From positions 1 through 64,000 of the forward strand of contig CANQUC010000006.1 in NCBI GenBank assembly GCA_947626945.1: a stretch of DNA of 64,000 nt. The letters run 5' to 3'. The notes below the pieces were generated by a model that had not been told where the DNA came from, searched no databases, and was given only the letters and a program-made list of their open reading frames with translations. Origin of the DNA: an uncultured Lachnospiraceae bacterium (GTDB lineage Bacteria; Bacillota; Clostridia; Lachnospirales; Lachnospiraceae). The position numbers and the translations under genes were made by a program. Of the stretch, positions 41,284-50,636 are shown piece by piece. The number at the start of each line of letters is the position of its first letter. The first letter of the stretch is position 1.

Positions 41284-43929
41284 TTATTTTTTTAACATAT
41301 TCTGTAAAAGTTCTCTTGATTTCAGCAGTGCCTCCTCAATGCCCGCAGGATTCTTGCCGCCGGCCTGCGCCATATTTGGTCTGCCGCCGCCGCCACCGCC
41401 TACAAAGCCTGCAATGCCGCGGATCAGGTTTCCCGCGTGGGCGCCCTGCCTTATGGCGCCGTCCGTTGCCATGACGATCAGATTGACCTTATCCTCCAGC
41501 TGAGACGCCAGTACCACAACACCTTCTCCCAGCCTGGCCTTTAACTGGTCGCCCAGATCACGCAGTCCGTTCATATCCACGCCGGAAAGCTTTGTGGCAA
41601 GAAGACGGCATCCGTTTACCTCCACCACCTGGTCGGAAACATCTCCCATGGCCTCCCGGGCCGCTTTGCTCTTTAAGGATTCATTTTCACTTTGAAGCGC
41701 TTTGATCTCCGCGTTCATTGCCTGGATCCTGGCCGTCAGATCTCCGGGAGTTGTCCTGGCCGCCTTTGCCGCCTGAGCCAGATTTCTCTCCAAACCCTCA
41801 AAGTAGGACAGAACCCCCGCGGCAGTCACTGCCTCAATCCTGCGGACCCCTGCGGCGATGCCGGTTTCCGACAGGATCTTGAACACGGCGATGGTGCTTG
41901 TATTGGGCACATGGGTACCGCCGCAAAGCTCAATGGAATAATCTCCCATATTCACAACCCGGACGGTCTCTCCGTATTTTTCCCCAAACAGCGCCATTGC
42001 GCCTGTCTTCTTTGCGTCCCGGATATTCATCAGATCCGTTCGGACAGGATAGGCTTTCTGGATGCTTTCATTTACCAGTTTTTCCACTTTGGCCAGCTCC
42101 TCGCCGGACAGGGGACTGAAATGAGTAAAATCAAACCGCAGCCGGTCTGCGCTGACCATGGAACCGGCCTGTTCCACATGGGTGCCCAGAACTGTCCGAA
42201 GCGCTTTGTGCAGCAAATGGGTAGCGCTGTGGTTCTTTGCGGTGGCGCTGCGTCTGGCTTCATCCACATGCAGTTCCACCTGATCTCCCACTGCGAACAT
42301 TCCTCTGACAACTGTGCCTACATGGCCGATCTTGCCGCCGGAAAGCTTCACCGTATCCAATACCTGAAAGGCCGCGTCCTCCTTCTCGATCAGGCCGGTA
42401 TCCGCCTCCTGGCCGCCGCTGGTGGCGTAAAAAGGACTTGCGTCCACAATGACGGTGCCCTGATCGCCCTCTGCCAGCGCCTGTACCACATCGCTTTCTG
42501 AGGTAAGGGCCAGAACCGTTCCGGTGCCGTCCAGAGTCTCGTACCCGGTAAAGACAGAGGTCATTGCCGGATCAAGGGATTCATAGACCGTGGCGTCGGC
42601 GCCCATATAATTGGTTACCTTTCTGGCCTTTCTGGCCTTTGCCCGCTGCTCTTCCATACAGGCCTGAAATCCGGCTTCGTCCACGGTAAATCCTGTTTCT
42701 TCCAGAATTTCCTTTGTGAGATCCAGAGGAAATCCATAAGTATCGTACAGCTTAAAAGTATGTTCGCCGGAGAGCTCCGTCACATTGTCCGCTTTCATGT
42801 TCTCCTGCATTTCTGACAGGATGGAAAGACCCTGGTCAATGGTCTTTGCAAATTTGTTTTCTTCCTCCGTAAGCACCTTAAAGATCATATTCTGTTTTTC
42901 TTCCAGCTCCGGGTATCCGGACTTGGAGCCGTTGATCACCGTGCCGCTGAGCATTGCCAGAAACTGTCCCTGAATGCCAAGGAGGCGTCCGTGTCTTGCG
43001 GCGCGGCGGATCAGACGCCGGAGCACATAGCCTCTTCCCTCATTGGACGGCATGATCCCGTCGGAAATCATGAAGGTCGCGGAACGGATATGATCCGTGA
43101 TCAGCCGGATGGAGACATCTTTTTCCGGATCATGCTCATATTCCACTCCCGCCATGGAGCATACATGATCCCGCAGGGCTTTCACCGTATCCACATCGAA
43201 AATGGAATCCACATCCTGTACCACCGCGGCCAGACGCTCCAGTCCCATTCCGGTATCGATGTTTTTGTGCTCCAGTTCTTCATAATGGCCTTTGCCGTCG
43301 CCGTCAAACTGGGTAAACACATTGTTCCAGATCTCCATATAGCGGTCGCAGTCGCAGCCTACCGTACAGTCAGGCTTTCCGCAGCCGTAACGGGCTCCCC
43401 GGTCGTAATAGATTTCCGAGCAGGGCCCGCAGGGGCCGGCCCCATGCTCCCAGAAATTGTCCTCTTTTCCAAAACGGAAGATCCGCTCCTTTGGAATGCC
43501 CATCTGCTCATTCCAGATGCGGAAAGCCTCCTCGTCCTCTTCATAAACAGACGGATACAGTCTGGATTTGTCCAGTCCCACTACCTCCGTTAAAAACTCC
43601 CAGGACCACTGGATGGCTTCCTTTTTAAAATAATCGCCAAATGAAAAATTGCCCAGCATTTCAAAAAACGTGCCATGACGGGCAGTCTTTCCCACATTTT
43701 CAATGTCGCCGGTCCGGATACATTTCTGGCAGGTGGTCACCCGTTTTCTGGGCGGAACCTCCTGTCCTGTAAAGTAAGGCTTTAACGGAGCCATACCGCT
43801 GTTGATCAGCAGCAGGCTGTTATCATTGTGAGGCACAAGGGAAAAGCTTTTCAGAGCCAGATGTCCCTTGCTCTCAAAAAATTCTAGAAACATTTTGCGC
43901 AGCTGGTTTACGCCGTATTTTTTATTCAC
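41284..43929 (-). CDS. alaS: Alanyl-tRNA synthetase
   Basis: Charges tRNA-Ala and has an editing domain. 881 residues from a GTG start at 43929, preceded by GGGGAGGAAAGACA. The start was chosen because this site and the usual AlaS N-terminus (MNKKYGVNQLRKMFLEFF-like) coincide; the longer frame runs through another gene. Editing motif ATHLLHKALRTVLGTH near residue 565, CGGTHVPNT near 665, and a C-terminal C-Ala domain. The start overlaps the end of a small membrane ORF by eight bases. No T-box is visible. Confidence 0.97.
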   Translation of the reverse strand: MNKKYGVNQLRKMFLEFFESKGHLALKSFSLVPHNDNSLLLINSGMAPLKPYFTGQEVPPRKRVTTCQKCIRTGDIENVGKTARHGTFFEMLGNFSFGDYFKKEAIQWSWEFLTEVVGLDKSRLYPSVYEEDEEAFRIWNEQMGIPKERIFRFGKEDNFWEHGAGPCGPCSEIYYDRGARYGCGKPDCTVGCDCDRYMEIWNNVFTQFDGDGKGHYEELEHKNIDTGMGLERLAAVVQDVDSIFDVDTVKALRDHVCSMAGVEYEHDPEKDVSIRLITDHIRSATFMISDGIMPSNEGRGYVLRRLIRRAARHGRLLGIQGQFLAMLSGTVINGSKSGYPELEEKQNMIFKVLTEEENKFAKTIDQGLSILSEMQENMKADNVTELSGEHTFKLYDTYGFPLDLTKEILEETGFTVDEAGFQACMEEQRAKARKARKVTNYMGADATVYESLDPAMTSVFTGYETLDGTGTVLALTSESDVVQALAEGDQGTVIVDASPFYATSGGQEADTGLIEKEDAAFQVLDTVKLSGGKIGHVGTVVRGMFAVGDQVELHVDEARRSATAKNHSATHLLHKALRTVLGTHVEQAGSMVSADRLRFDFTHFSPLSGEELAKVEKLVNESIQKAYPVRTDLMNIRDAKKTGAMALFGEKYGETVRVVNMGDYSIELCGGTHVPNTSTIAVFKILSETGIAAGVRRIEAVTAAGVLSYFEGLERNLAQAAKAARTTPGDLTARIQAMNAEIKALQSENESLKSKAAREAMGDVSDQVVEVNGCRLLATKLSGVDMNGLRDLGDQLKARLGEGVVVLASQLEDKVNLIVMATDGAIRQGAHAGNLIRGIAGFVGGGGGGRPNMAQAGGKNPAGIEEALLKSRELLQNMLKK

Positions 43930-44071
43930 TGTCTTTCCTCCCCGCCGGGTCTTTTTCTTTTTTCTCTTTTCTGTTCCGCAGAAACTTTCCGAAGAATATG
44001 CCTGCCACAGCCACTGCCGCAATCACGATTGCTTCCAGCAGATATGTGAGAAAAGAACTTAATACTGCCAT
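43922..44071 (-). CDS. 49-residue single-helix membrane protein overlapping the alaS start
   Basis: A small ORF: MAVLSSFLTYLLEAIVIAAV then AVAGIFFGKFLRNRKEKKEK in outline, one membrane helix followed by a strongly basic and acidic tail. Start at 44071 with AGAGGTGTGATCC upstream. The stop (TAA at 43922-43924) lies within the alaS coding start, so translation of alaS could be coupled to it. It is short and has no named family, but a good promoter lies 40 bases before it. Confidence 0.65.
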   Translation of the reverse strand: MAVLSSFLTYLLEAIVIAAVAVAGIFFGKFLRNRKEKKEKDPAGRKDSE

Positions 44072-44110
44072 GGATCACACCTCTTTCGCTGGTTCTTTCA
44101 AGTCCTTAAA

Positions 44111-44139
44111 ATCATAGCATAAGGCGGTTTACAGGTCAA
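44111..44139 (-). promoter_or_regulatory. Promoter of the small membrane ORF and alaS
   Basis: TTGACC (44134-44139) and TATGAT (44111-44116), minus strand, 17 bases apart; the -10 has a TG before it. The -35 lies in the last codons of rnhA. Confidence 0.75.
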
Positions 44140-44608
44140 GTCCTTCGTCTGTCAGCAGCTGATCCCCGTCCGCGGCGGAGGTGGCAAGCTTGTCGCACCG
44201 TTCATTGTAGGCGTGGCCCGCATGGCCCTTTACCCAGATAAACGTTACCTGATGTCCCTCCATAGCTCTGAGAAGCCGTTTCCAGAGATCTGTATTCTTT
44301 ACTGGCCCGCTGCTGCCCCGCCAGTTTTTTTTCAGCCAGCTGTCCATCCAGCCCCGGTTAAACGCGTCGGTCAGATATTTTGAATCACTGTACAAATCTA
44401 CCTGACAGGACTTTTTCAGAGCCTCAAGGCCTACAATGGCCGCCATCAGCTCCATCCGGTTGTTGGTGGTCCGCCGGTAGCCGGCGGAATATTCCCGGGT
44501 ATGCAGTGTCCCCCCGGAATCCAGATATGTAAGAACGGCGCCGTAACCGCCTGGTCCCTCCGGGTTGCCTCTGGCGGCGCCGTCTGTATAAAGATCAACA
44601 TGCTGCAT
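44129..44608 (-). CDS. rnhA: Ribonuclease HI
   Basis: Degrades RNA in RNA-DNA hybrids. 159 residues. Catalytic acids are seen in YTDGAARGN, NRMELMAAI and YSDSKYLTDA, with the final GHAGHAYNERCDKLA motif. Full length. The 3' end contains the -35 of the next gene. Confidence 0.95.
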   Translation of the reverse strand: MQHVDLYTDGAARGNPEGPGGYGAVLTYLDSGGTLHTREYSAGYRRTTNNRMELMAAIVGLEALKKSCQVDLYSDSKYLTDAFNRGWMDSWLKKNWRGSSGPVKNTDLWKRLLRAMEGHQVTFIWVKGHAGHAYNERCDKLATSAADGDQLLTDEGLDL

Positions 44609-44623
44609 CCTTGCTTCTTCCTT

Positions 44624-45082
44624 TCAACGGGAAACCGGAAAATAAACCGGTCTCTCCTCCTCAAACACAAGCCAGCGGATCACATCATCCAGGACAATGC
44701 CCGCAAGGCAAAGGGCCGCAAAGGCCAGAGCCAGCGGCAGGCAGATCTGCCCCATCAGATTAAAGGGCATCTGGCTGTAGTCCCATACATTCCAGCCTTT
44801 CCACAGATTTACCATACATCCGGTGATGAATTCCCCGCACAGGACAAAAATGTCACAGCGGATCACCTGTTTCCAGAGAGGCGCCTGCCAGATCTTCTGC
44901 TCGTTCTGAATGGAACAGAACAGAAAACAGATGCCGCCCAGCAGATACATAGACCAGTGGGACCAGCCTCTGTACAGCACCTCAATGTAATAATAGCTGC
45001 TTCCGCCAAGATGAAACAGCAAACTGTATTTAAATATCTGCAGTATGGCCTTTTTCGCAAAGCCGGTCAGTTTCTCTCTCAT
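44624..45082 (-). CDS. Membrane protein, putative ABC-transporter type IV (CmpB/DUF1113-like)
   Basis: About 152 residues with four hydrophobic segments (SSYYYIEVLYRGWSHW, MYLLGGICFLFC, FITGCMVNLW and LPLALAFAALCLAGI). The segment RGWSHWSMYLLGGICF resembles the PF06541 family (putative ABC-transporter type IV), whose function is unknown. The frame starts at TTG 45100 or ATG 45082, with no strong ribosome site before either; I used the ATG. Confidence 0.7.
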   Translation of the reverse strand: MREKLTGFAKKAILQIFKYSLLFHLGGSSYYYIEVLYRGWSHWSMYLLGGICFLFCSIQNEQKIWQAPLWKQVIRCDIFVLCGEFITGCMVNLWKGWNVWDYSQMPFNLMGQICLPLALAFAALCLAGIVLDDVIRWLVFEEERPVYFPVSR

Positions 45083-45111
45083 AAAAATGAGTATGCGCAA
45101 ATGATCAGCGC

Positions 45112-46410
45112 TTATTCACAGAGCCTCCCGGCAATATGCTGGCAGCGGCTGTAAATAACTTCCTCCGACTCTCCCACATAAAACTTATGATCCTCGTAAA
45201 GAATCTTTCCGTTGATCATGGTCAGCGCCACGTTGTCCTTGCTGCCGCTGTACACAAGATTTTTTACCGGATTGTGGATCGGCTGCATATTGGGCCTGTG
45301 CAGGTCGATCATGATCAGATCGGCGTATTTTCCAGGCGAAAGCGTATCGCAGTTTGGCAGGCACATTGCCCTGGCGCCTCCAACGGTTGCCATGGCCAGC
45401 ACCTGCTCCGCGGGCATTGCGGCGGAATCTCTCCGGGAAACCTTTTGAAGGCCGGTGGCAAGTGCCATCTCCTTAAACATATCCAGACAGTTGTTGCTGG
45501 CGGGCCCGTCTGTTCCAAGCGCGAGACCGACCCCTTTTGCGGCCATTTTTACCAGGGGGGCGATGCCGCTTGCCAGCTTGACGTTTGAGCCGGGGTTGGA
45601 CACTACCCACATCTGATGCTTCAGAAAAATATCCAAATCCGCGTCAGACACATGGACGCAGTGAAAACCGCCTCCGCCGTACTCAAACATCCCCAGGTTA
45701 TCCAAAAAGACCGTGGGGGTTACGCCATAACGCTCCAGGCAGCCGGTAACCTCCTCCGCGGTTTCGGAATTGTGCGCGTACACAGGTGCCTTCAGCTTGC
45801 GCGCTACCTTTGCGATATCCTTCAAAAGGGGCTTGGAAGTGGTATACTCTCCATGGAACCCCAGCTGATAAGAAATCAGCGGATGCGTCTGATTGAACCG
45901 CAGATATTCCTCCTCAAGAGACGCGGCCGTGCCTCCGAAATCATTGACCCGCCCGCAGAGCACGGAGCGGAATCCTGTCTCCACAGACGCTTTCACAAAT
46001 GCCTCCGGCTCCATGTACATATCAAAGCAGGCCGTGATCCCGCTGGTAAGATACTCCAGGAAAGCCAGCTTGGACAGCCAGTACACATCCTCCGCCGTCA
46101 GCTTTGCCTCCTTGGGAAATACCTGTTTATGAAGCCAGTCAAACAGCGGCAGGTCGTCCGCAAAGGATCTGAGAAACGTCATGGCGGAATGGGTATGGGC
46201 GTTTTTAAATCCGGGCATCAGCAGATTGCCCCGGGCGTCAATCTCCCTGTCCCAGTTGGTGTTTCGGTATTCCTCCAAAGGGTATCCCGGCTCCTCCATA
46301 CCGACGCCTGTATAGGCCACAATGTCTTTTTTTACCCAAAGCTCCCCCTCCAGAATCGGTTCTCCCTCTTTCATGGTCAGGATCTTTGCGTTGTAAAACC
46401 GTATATTCAT
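45112..46410 (-). CDS. Amidohydrolase, MTA/SAH deaminase-like
   Basis: A 432-residue metal-dependent deaminase of the TRZ/ATZ family, similar to 5'-methylthioadenosine/S-adenosylhomocysteine deaminase. Metal and substrate residues: NAHTHSAMTFL near residue 71 (HxH), GFHGEYT, VYAHNSET and LGTDGPASNN. It overlaps the purine nucleoside phosphorylase gene by four bases (ATGA), so the pair probably handles purine nucleosides or MTA together. Substrate is inferred only. Confidence 0.85.
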   Translation of the reverse strand: MNIRFYNAKILTMKEGEPILEGELWVKKDIVAYTGVGMEEPGYPLEEYRNTNWDREIDARGNLLMPGFKNAHTHSAMTFLRSFADDLPLFDWLHKQVFPKEAKLTAEDVYWLSKLAFLEYLTSGITACFDMYMEPEAFVKASVETGFRSVLCGRVNDFGGTAASLEEEYLRFNQTHPLISYQLGFHGEYTTSKPLLKDIAKVARKLKAPVYAHNSETAEEVTGCLERYGVTPTVFLDNLGMFEYGGGGFHCVHVSDADLDIFLKHQMWVVSNPGSNVKLASGIAPLVKMAAKGVGLALGTDGPASNNCLDMFKEMALATGLQKVSRRDSAAMPAEQVLAMATVGGARAMCLPNCDTLSPGKYADLIMIDLHRPNMQPIHNPVKNLVYSGSKDNVALTMINGKILYEDHKFYVGESEEVIYSRCQHIAGRLCE

Positions 46411-47252
46411 CTGTCTTCCTCCAAAAGTGTTTCAAAGGCTTCCAGCGAAGCCTGTACCAGATTCTGAAACAGCGGCGCGGTCCGGTCTGCCGTTTCCTTA
46501 ACCTCCTGATGGGAAAGGGGATGGGGAGAAATGCCGGCGGCCAGATTGGTCACGCAGGAAATGCCGCATACCCGCAGTCCCATATGATTGGCCGCAATGG
46601 CCTCACAGACGGTGCTCATTCCAACCGCGTCCCCTCCAAGAGCCTTTAACATCCGGATCTCGGCCGGCGTCTCATAGCTGGGCCCTGTCAGCTGCACATA
46701 AACGCCCTTTTTTAACGGGACGTTCACCTGATGGGCGGTCTCCTCTATGAGCTGCCCAAGCAAAGGATCATAGACCTTTGACATATCGGGAAAGCGTACC
46801 CCCAGCTGGTCCGTATTTTGTCCGATCAGCGGATTTGGCGCAAAACAGGAAATGTGATCTGTGATCAGCATCAGATCTCCCGGCTGAAAATGACTGTTTA
46901 TGCCGCCGGAGGCATTGGTGAGCAGCAGGATCTTTGCTCCCATCTTTCCCATAAGCCGTATGGGAAGCACCACATCCGTAATGGAGTAGCCCTCGTAATA
47001 GTGGACGCGGCCCTGCATGATCACCACAGGTACATTGCCTGCATGGGCAAACACAAAGCGGCCCTGATGTCCGGAAACAGTGGAGACGGGAAATCCCCGG
47101 ATCTCCTGATAATCAATGACTGCCTCCTGACGGAGCCTGTCCGCAAATCCCCCAAGGCCGGAGCCCAGCACAAGGGCTGCCTTTGGCCGGAATGGAATTT
47201 TCCCACGGATGCTTTGATAACAGGTCTCCAGTTTTTCATATACGGGATTCAT
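46407..47252 (-). CDS. punA: Purine-nucleoside phosphorylase
   Basis: Phosphorolysis of purine nucleosides to base plus (deoxy)ribose 1-phosphate; trimeric type. 281 residues from ATG at 47252 (MNPVYEKLETCYQS) with GGAGG before it. Phosphate and base-binding motifs LGSGLGGF near residue 28, MQGRVHYYEGY near 80, LTNASGGIN near 110 and MSTVCEAIAANHMG. Preceded by its own promoter and a leader hairpin. Confidence 0.93.
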   Translation of the reverse strand: MNPVYEKLETCYQSIRGKIPFRPKAALVLGSGLGGFADRLRQEAVIDYQEIRGFPVSTVSGHQGRFVFAHAGNVPVVIMQGRVHYYEGYSITDVVLPIRLMGKMGAKILLLTNASGGINSHFQPGDLMLITDHISCFAPNPLIGQNTDQLGVRFPDMSKVYDPLLGQLIEETAHQVNVPLKKGVYVQLTGPSYETPAEIRMLKALGGDAVGMSTVCEAIAANHMGLRVCGISCVTNLAAGISPHPLSHQEVKETADRTAPLFQNLVQASLEAFETLLEEDR

Positions 47253-47283
47253 AGGCGCCTCCTTTTCTCTTTGTAAAGAAATC

Positions 47284-47320
47284 GAAAAACCACTTGCCAG
47301 ACATTGCCAAATGGTTTTCC
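47284..47320. repeat. Leader hairpin upstream of punA
   Basis: Arms of 16 bases match at 13 positions plus G-U pairs (GGAAAACCATTTGGCA with TGGCAAGTGGTTTTTC), loop five bases. It lies between the -10 and the ribosome site of punA. It does not resemble the purine riboswitch. Confidence 0.5.
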
Positions 47321-47330
47321 GTTTTCCATG

Positions 47331-47359
47331 ATTATATGCAATTTTTCCAAAAAAGTCCA
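47331..47359 (-). promoter_or_regulatory. Promoter of punA
   Basis: TGGACT (47354-47359) and TATAAT (47331-47336), minus strand, 17 bases between. Confidence 0.6.
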
Positions 47360-47365
47360 GTGATT

Positions 47366-48841
47366 TTAAATGATAATACAAACCATGCCGCCATTTGACT
47401 CGTTGACGATCTTTTTCATTGTGTCCTGCAGCTTCTGCTGGCATTCTTCCCCCATCATGGCAAGCTTGCTGCGGATGCCGTCATCCACAAGCTGCTCAAT
47501 GGATTTTCCAAATATGTTGGTGCTCCAGATTCCGTCCTCAGTCTGCCGGTTGTTCTGGATGAACCGGATCAGGTCGTTGGCCTGCTCCTCGCTTCCCACA
47601 ATGGGCGCGATCTCCGTCTCGATATTGGCCCGGATCATATGAATGGACGGACTGGAGGCATGAATCTTTACCCCGTATTTATTGCCGTGCTTGGTTACCT
47701 CCGGCTCCTCCAGGGTGATCTCCTCTCTGGACGGCGTGACCACTCCGTACCCTTTCTGCCGGACCGATTCCATCGCCGAGAGAACTTTCATATACTCCCG
47801 CTTCATTTTGGCAAGCTCTCTGATCATGGTGATCATCTGATATTCTCCCGCAATGGTAACGCCGGCCAGCTCACTGATGATCTGGAAATAATATTTTTCA
47901 TGAAATTCCAGATTCATTCTGACGTTTCCGGTGGAAAGGTCCACTCCGTCCATGCGCATCCGCTTCACATAATCGGCGTTCCACTGGGGAACGGTATCTA
48001 TTACGTCCCGGACCTTTGTATTGCCTGCCATGAACTCTTTGACATAACGGATCAGCTCGCCCTTTAACGGATGGGTATGGGAAAGCATTTCCACCCACTT
48101 TGGCACATAAAGCTCCAGAGACGCGATGGGAAATTCATAAAGGATCTTTTCCATGACAGTCTGCACGTCTTCTTTTCGCAGCTGGCTGCAGTTTACGGGA
48201 AGCACTGTCCTGCCGTATTTCTTTTCCAGGGACTCCGCCAGGTGAATGGCCTCGTCACTGTAGGGTTTTTCTGAATTCAAAAGGATGATAAAGGGTTTCT
48301 GAATGGACTGCAGCTCCGTAACGGTCCGTTCCTCCGGAACCACAAAGCTGTCTCTTGGAAGCTCCCCAAAGGAACCGTCCGACGTGACAACGATCCCAAT
48401 GCCCGCATGGTCATGGATCACCTTGTGGGTGCCAATCTCAGCCGCCTTGGAAAAAGGGATCTCGTAATCCATCCAGGGGGTTTTTACCATCCGTTCTGTC
48501 TGATCTTTGCTCTCTCCCGCGCCTGCGCCTTTTGCCATATATCCCACACAGTCAATGAGCCGGACCCGGACTTCCATATCGTCGCCCAGCCGGATACGGG
48601 CTGCGTCCTTTGGGATAAATTTGGGCTCTGTGGTGGTCACAATATTTCCGGGGGCAGAAAGAGGCAGTTCATCCACAGCCCTTTCCTTTGCAGCCCCCTC
48701 CTCCATAAAGGGGAGCACCATCAGATCCATAAAACGCTTGATAAATGTAGATTTTCCGGTACGAACCGGTCCTACAACACCTATGTATATCTCTCCCCCT
48801 GTACGGGCAGATATGTCCTGATAGACCGCAAAATTGTCCAT
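47366..48841 (-). CDS. spoIVA: Stage IV sporulation protein A
   Basis: ATPase that forms the basement layer of the spore coat on the forespore surface. 491 residues. Walker A GPVRTGKST at residues 24-32; the long C-terminal half includes the polymerisation region, and the C-terminus (GMVCIII) is hydrophobic as needed for anchoring by SpoVM. It closes the DUF512-der-plsY-gpsA-spoIVA gene order seen in clostridia. A SigE-like promoter precedes it. Confidence 0.97.
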   Translation of the reverse strand: MDNFAVYQDISARTGGEIYIGVVGPVRTGKSTFIKRFMDLMVLPFMEEGAAKERAVDELPLSAPGNIVTTTEPKFIPKDAARIRLGDDMEVRVRLIDCVGYMAKGAGAGESKDQTERMVKTPWMDYEIPFSKAAEIGTHKVIHDHAGIGIVVTSDGSFGELPRDSFVVPEERTVTELQSIQKPFIILLNSEKPYSDEAIHLAESLEKKYGRTVLPVNCSQLRKEDVQTVMEKILYEFPIASLELYVPKWVEMLSHTHPLKGELIRYVKEFMAGNTKVRDVIDTVPQWNADYVKRMRMDGVDLSTGNVRMNLEFHEKYYFQIISELAGVTIAGEYQMITMIRELAKMKREYMKVLSAMESVRQKGYGVVTPSREEITLEEPEVTKHGNKYGVKIHASSPSIHMIRANIETEIAPIVGSEEQANDLIRFIQNNRQTEDGIWSTNIFGKSIEQLVDDGIRSKLAMMGEECQQKLQDTMKKIVNESNGGMVCIII

Positions 48842-48868
48842 ACAAATACCCCCTTGCTATGCTGATTA

Positions 48869-48899
48869 AGTATATGCAGGGGGGTATGGTTTTTATTCC
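48869..48899 (-). promoter_or_regulatory. SigE-like promoter of spoIVA
   Basis: GGAATA (48894-48899) and CATATACT (48869-48876), minus strand, 17 bases apart, resemble the mother-cell SigE type known to drive spoIVA. AAGGGGGT forms the ribosome site just before the ATG. Confidence 0.5.
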
Positions 48900-48920
48900 G
48901 AAAGAACGGAAGTCTGATTT

Positions 48921-49931
48921 TTATTCCCAGGGAAGCTCGGTATGCTCCATCACTTTATCGCGGTGCATCAGCTCTTCCAGAGAGCGCTGAGCGTTTTTGC
49001 CTTCAAAGAGGATCCGGTTGACTTCCTCCACAATGGGCATGTTTACATGATACTGATCCGCCAGAGCCTTGGCTGCCTTGGCGGAATACACGCCCTCCAC
49101 GACCATCTGAACCTCATCCATGGCTTCCTGCATGGTCTTTCCCTGTCCGATCAGCATTCCGGCCCGGCGGTTCCGGCTGTGACGGCTCTGACAGGTCACG
49201 ATCAGGTCGCCGATGCCGGACAGGCCTCCAAAGGTTTCTTTTTTTCCGCCAATGGCAACGCCCAGGCGGGTGATCTCCGCAATGCCTCTTGTGATCAGGG
49301 CTGCCTTTGCGTTGTCCCCGCAGCCGATTCCATCGGCAATGCCTGCCGCCAGAGCGATCACGTTTTTTAGGGAGCCTCCAAGCTCGATGCCCAGAATATC
49401 AGGGCTTGTATACACCCGGAAGACTGTATTCATAAAAGTATCCCGCACCAGTTCCGCTGTCTTTTTGCTGTGGGCGCCTACTACTACGGTGGTCACAAGG
49501 CCTCTGCCCACTTCCTCCGCGTGGCTTGGCTCGGAAAGCACGGCCACATCCGCCTGGGGGATCTCTTCCTCAATGATCTGGGACATGGTGTAAAGGGTTG
49601 CCTCCTCAATTCCCTTTGCCACACTGACAAGGATCATTCCCTTTTTGATATACGGTTTCATAGCGGCAGCGGTACTGCGCACATAAGGAGACGGCACTGC
49701 CAGCACTGCCAGCTGCGCTTCGCATAACGCCCCTTCCAGATCCGTGGTAAACTGCATTTCAGCCGGAAGCATAATGCCGGGAAGCTTTGTCTGATGTTCT
49801 CTTTTCTGATCCAGCATCCGGATCTCCTCCGGATCAATGGACCATACGGTCACCTGATGATGATTGGTGTGCAGCAGCAGCGCAAGGGCAACACCCCAGC
49901 TGCCTGCACCGATCACACTTACTTTTGCCAT
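48921..49931 (-). CDS. gpsA: Glycerol-3-phosphate dehydrogenase (NAD(P)+)
   Basis: Makes glycerol 3-phosphate for phospholipids. 336 residues from ATG at 49931 with GGAGG before it (a second ATG two codons upstream is less well placed). GAGSWGVALA at the N-terminus binds NAD; GSLKNVIALAAGIADG near residue 190 holds the active Lys. It follows plsY, the next enzyme of membrane lipid synthesis. Confidence 0.97.
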   Translation of the reverse strand: MAKVSVIGAGSWGVALALLLHTNHHQVTVWSIDPEEIRMLDQKREHQTKLPGIMLPAEMQFTTDLEGALCEAQLAVLAVPSPYVRSTAAAMKPYIKKGMILVSVAKGIEEATLYTMSQIIEEEIPQADVAVLSEPSHAEEVGRGLVTTVVVGAHSKKTAELVRDTFMNTVFRVYTSPDILGIELGGSLKNVIALAAGIADGIGCGDNAKAALITRGIAEITRLGVAIGGKKETFGGLSGIGDLIVTCQSRHSRNRRAGMLIGQGKTMQEAMDEVQMVVEGVYSAKAAKALADQYHVNMPIVEEVNRILFEGKNAQRSLEELMHRDKVMEHTELPWE

Positions 49932-49965
49932 AACCATTCCTCCGTATTCTGATCCTGAAACGTCC

Positions 49966-50625
49966 CTAGTTCTTTTTTTCCTGCCCGCTGCCGGAAAAAC
50001 TCAGCTTATTTTCCGTATGGTTCCACAGGCGTATGATATTTGCCTTATGTTTCCAGATGGCGATGCCCGCAACCACGGCAGCGATTCCGTACCATTCATA
50101 AAGATATGGGGGCTTTATGGGAAGCCATCCAAGCTGGCCAAACACAAAAGTCTCAATCAGAAACATGACCATCAGGCAGATTGAGCCAAGGGATACATAT
50201 CTGGTGATGGCTGTTACGGCCACAAACAGGATCACGCCTGAAAGGATAATGGGCCAGTAGCCAAAAATGATTCCAAGCCCCGCTATGGTCGCGATCCCCT
50301 TTCCGCCGTGAAAGCCCAGATAAACCGGAAACACATGACCCAGCACAGCTCCGGCGCAGGCGTACATACAAAGCAGCTTGCTCATCTCCGGATACTGATT
50401 GTGAAACAAAAGCCACGCGATCAGATACGCCGCCATTGGCTTTAACAGATCCCCCAGCAGGGTCAGAGCCCCCGCTTTCTTTCCAAGAGTACGGAGGGCA
50501 TTGGTTGTGCCCGCGTTGCCGCTTCCATAATCTCTGATATCGATATGGGACATTTTGCCCAGAATATAAGACGTCTGAAACAATCCGCAAAGATAACCGA
50601 TCAACACACAAACGATCCTGACCAT
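49966..50625 (-). CDS. plsY: Glycerol-3-phosphate acyltransferase PlsY
   Basis: Membrane enzyme that acylates glycerol 3-phosphate with acyl phosphate, joining the fab products to gpsA. 219 residues, five or more hydrophobic segments, motifs GSGNAGTTNALRTLG near residue 35 and HGGKGIATIAG near 107. GGAGGCGCCT precedes the ATG. Confidence 0.96.
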   Translation of the reverse strand: MVRIVCVLIGYLCGLFQTSYILGKMSHIDIRDYGSGNAGTTNALRTLGKKAGALTLLGDLLKPMAAYLIAWLLFHNQYPEMSKLLCMYACAGAVLGHVFPVYLGFHGGKGIATIAGLGIIFGYWPIILSGVILFVAVTAITRYVSLGSICLMVMFLIETFVFGQLGWLPIKPPYLYEWYGIAAVVAGIAIWKHKANIIRLWNHTENKLSFSGSGQEKKN

Positions 50626-50636
50626 AGGCGCCTCCC

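Noticed and set aside
47253..47365. A purine riboswitch before punA
   Set aside because: The conserved loops and junction of the purine riboswitch are missing; only a single hairpin is present.
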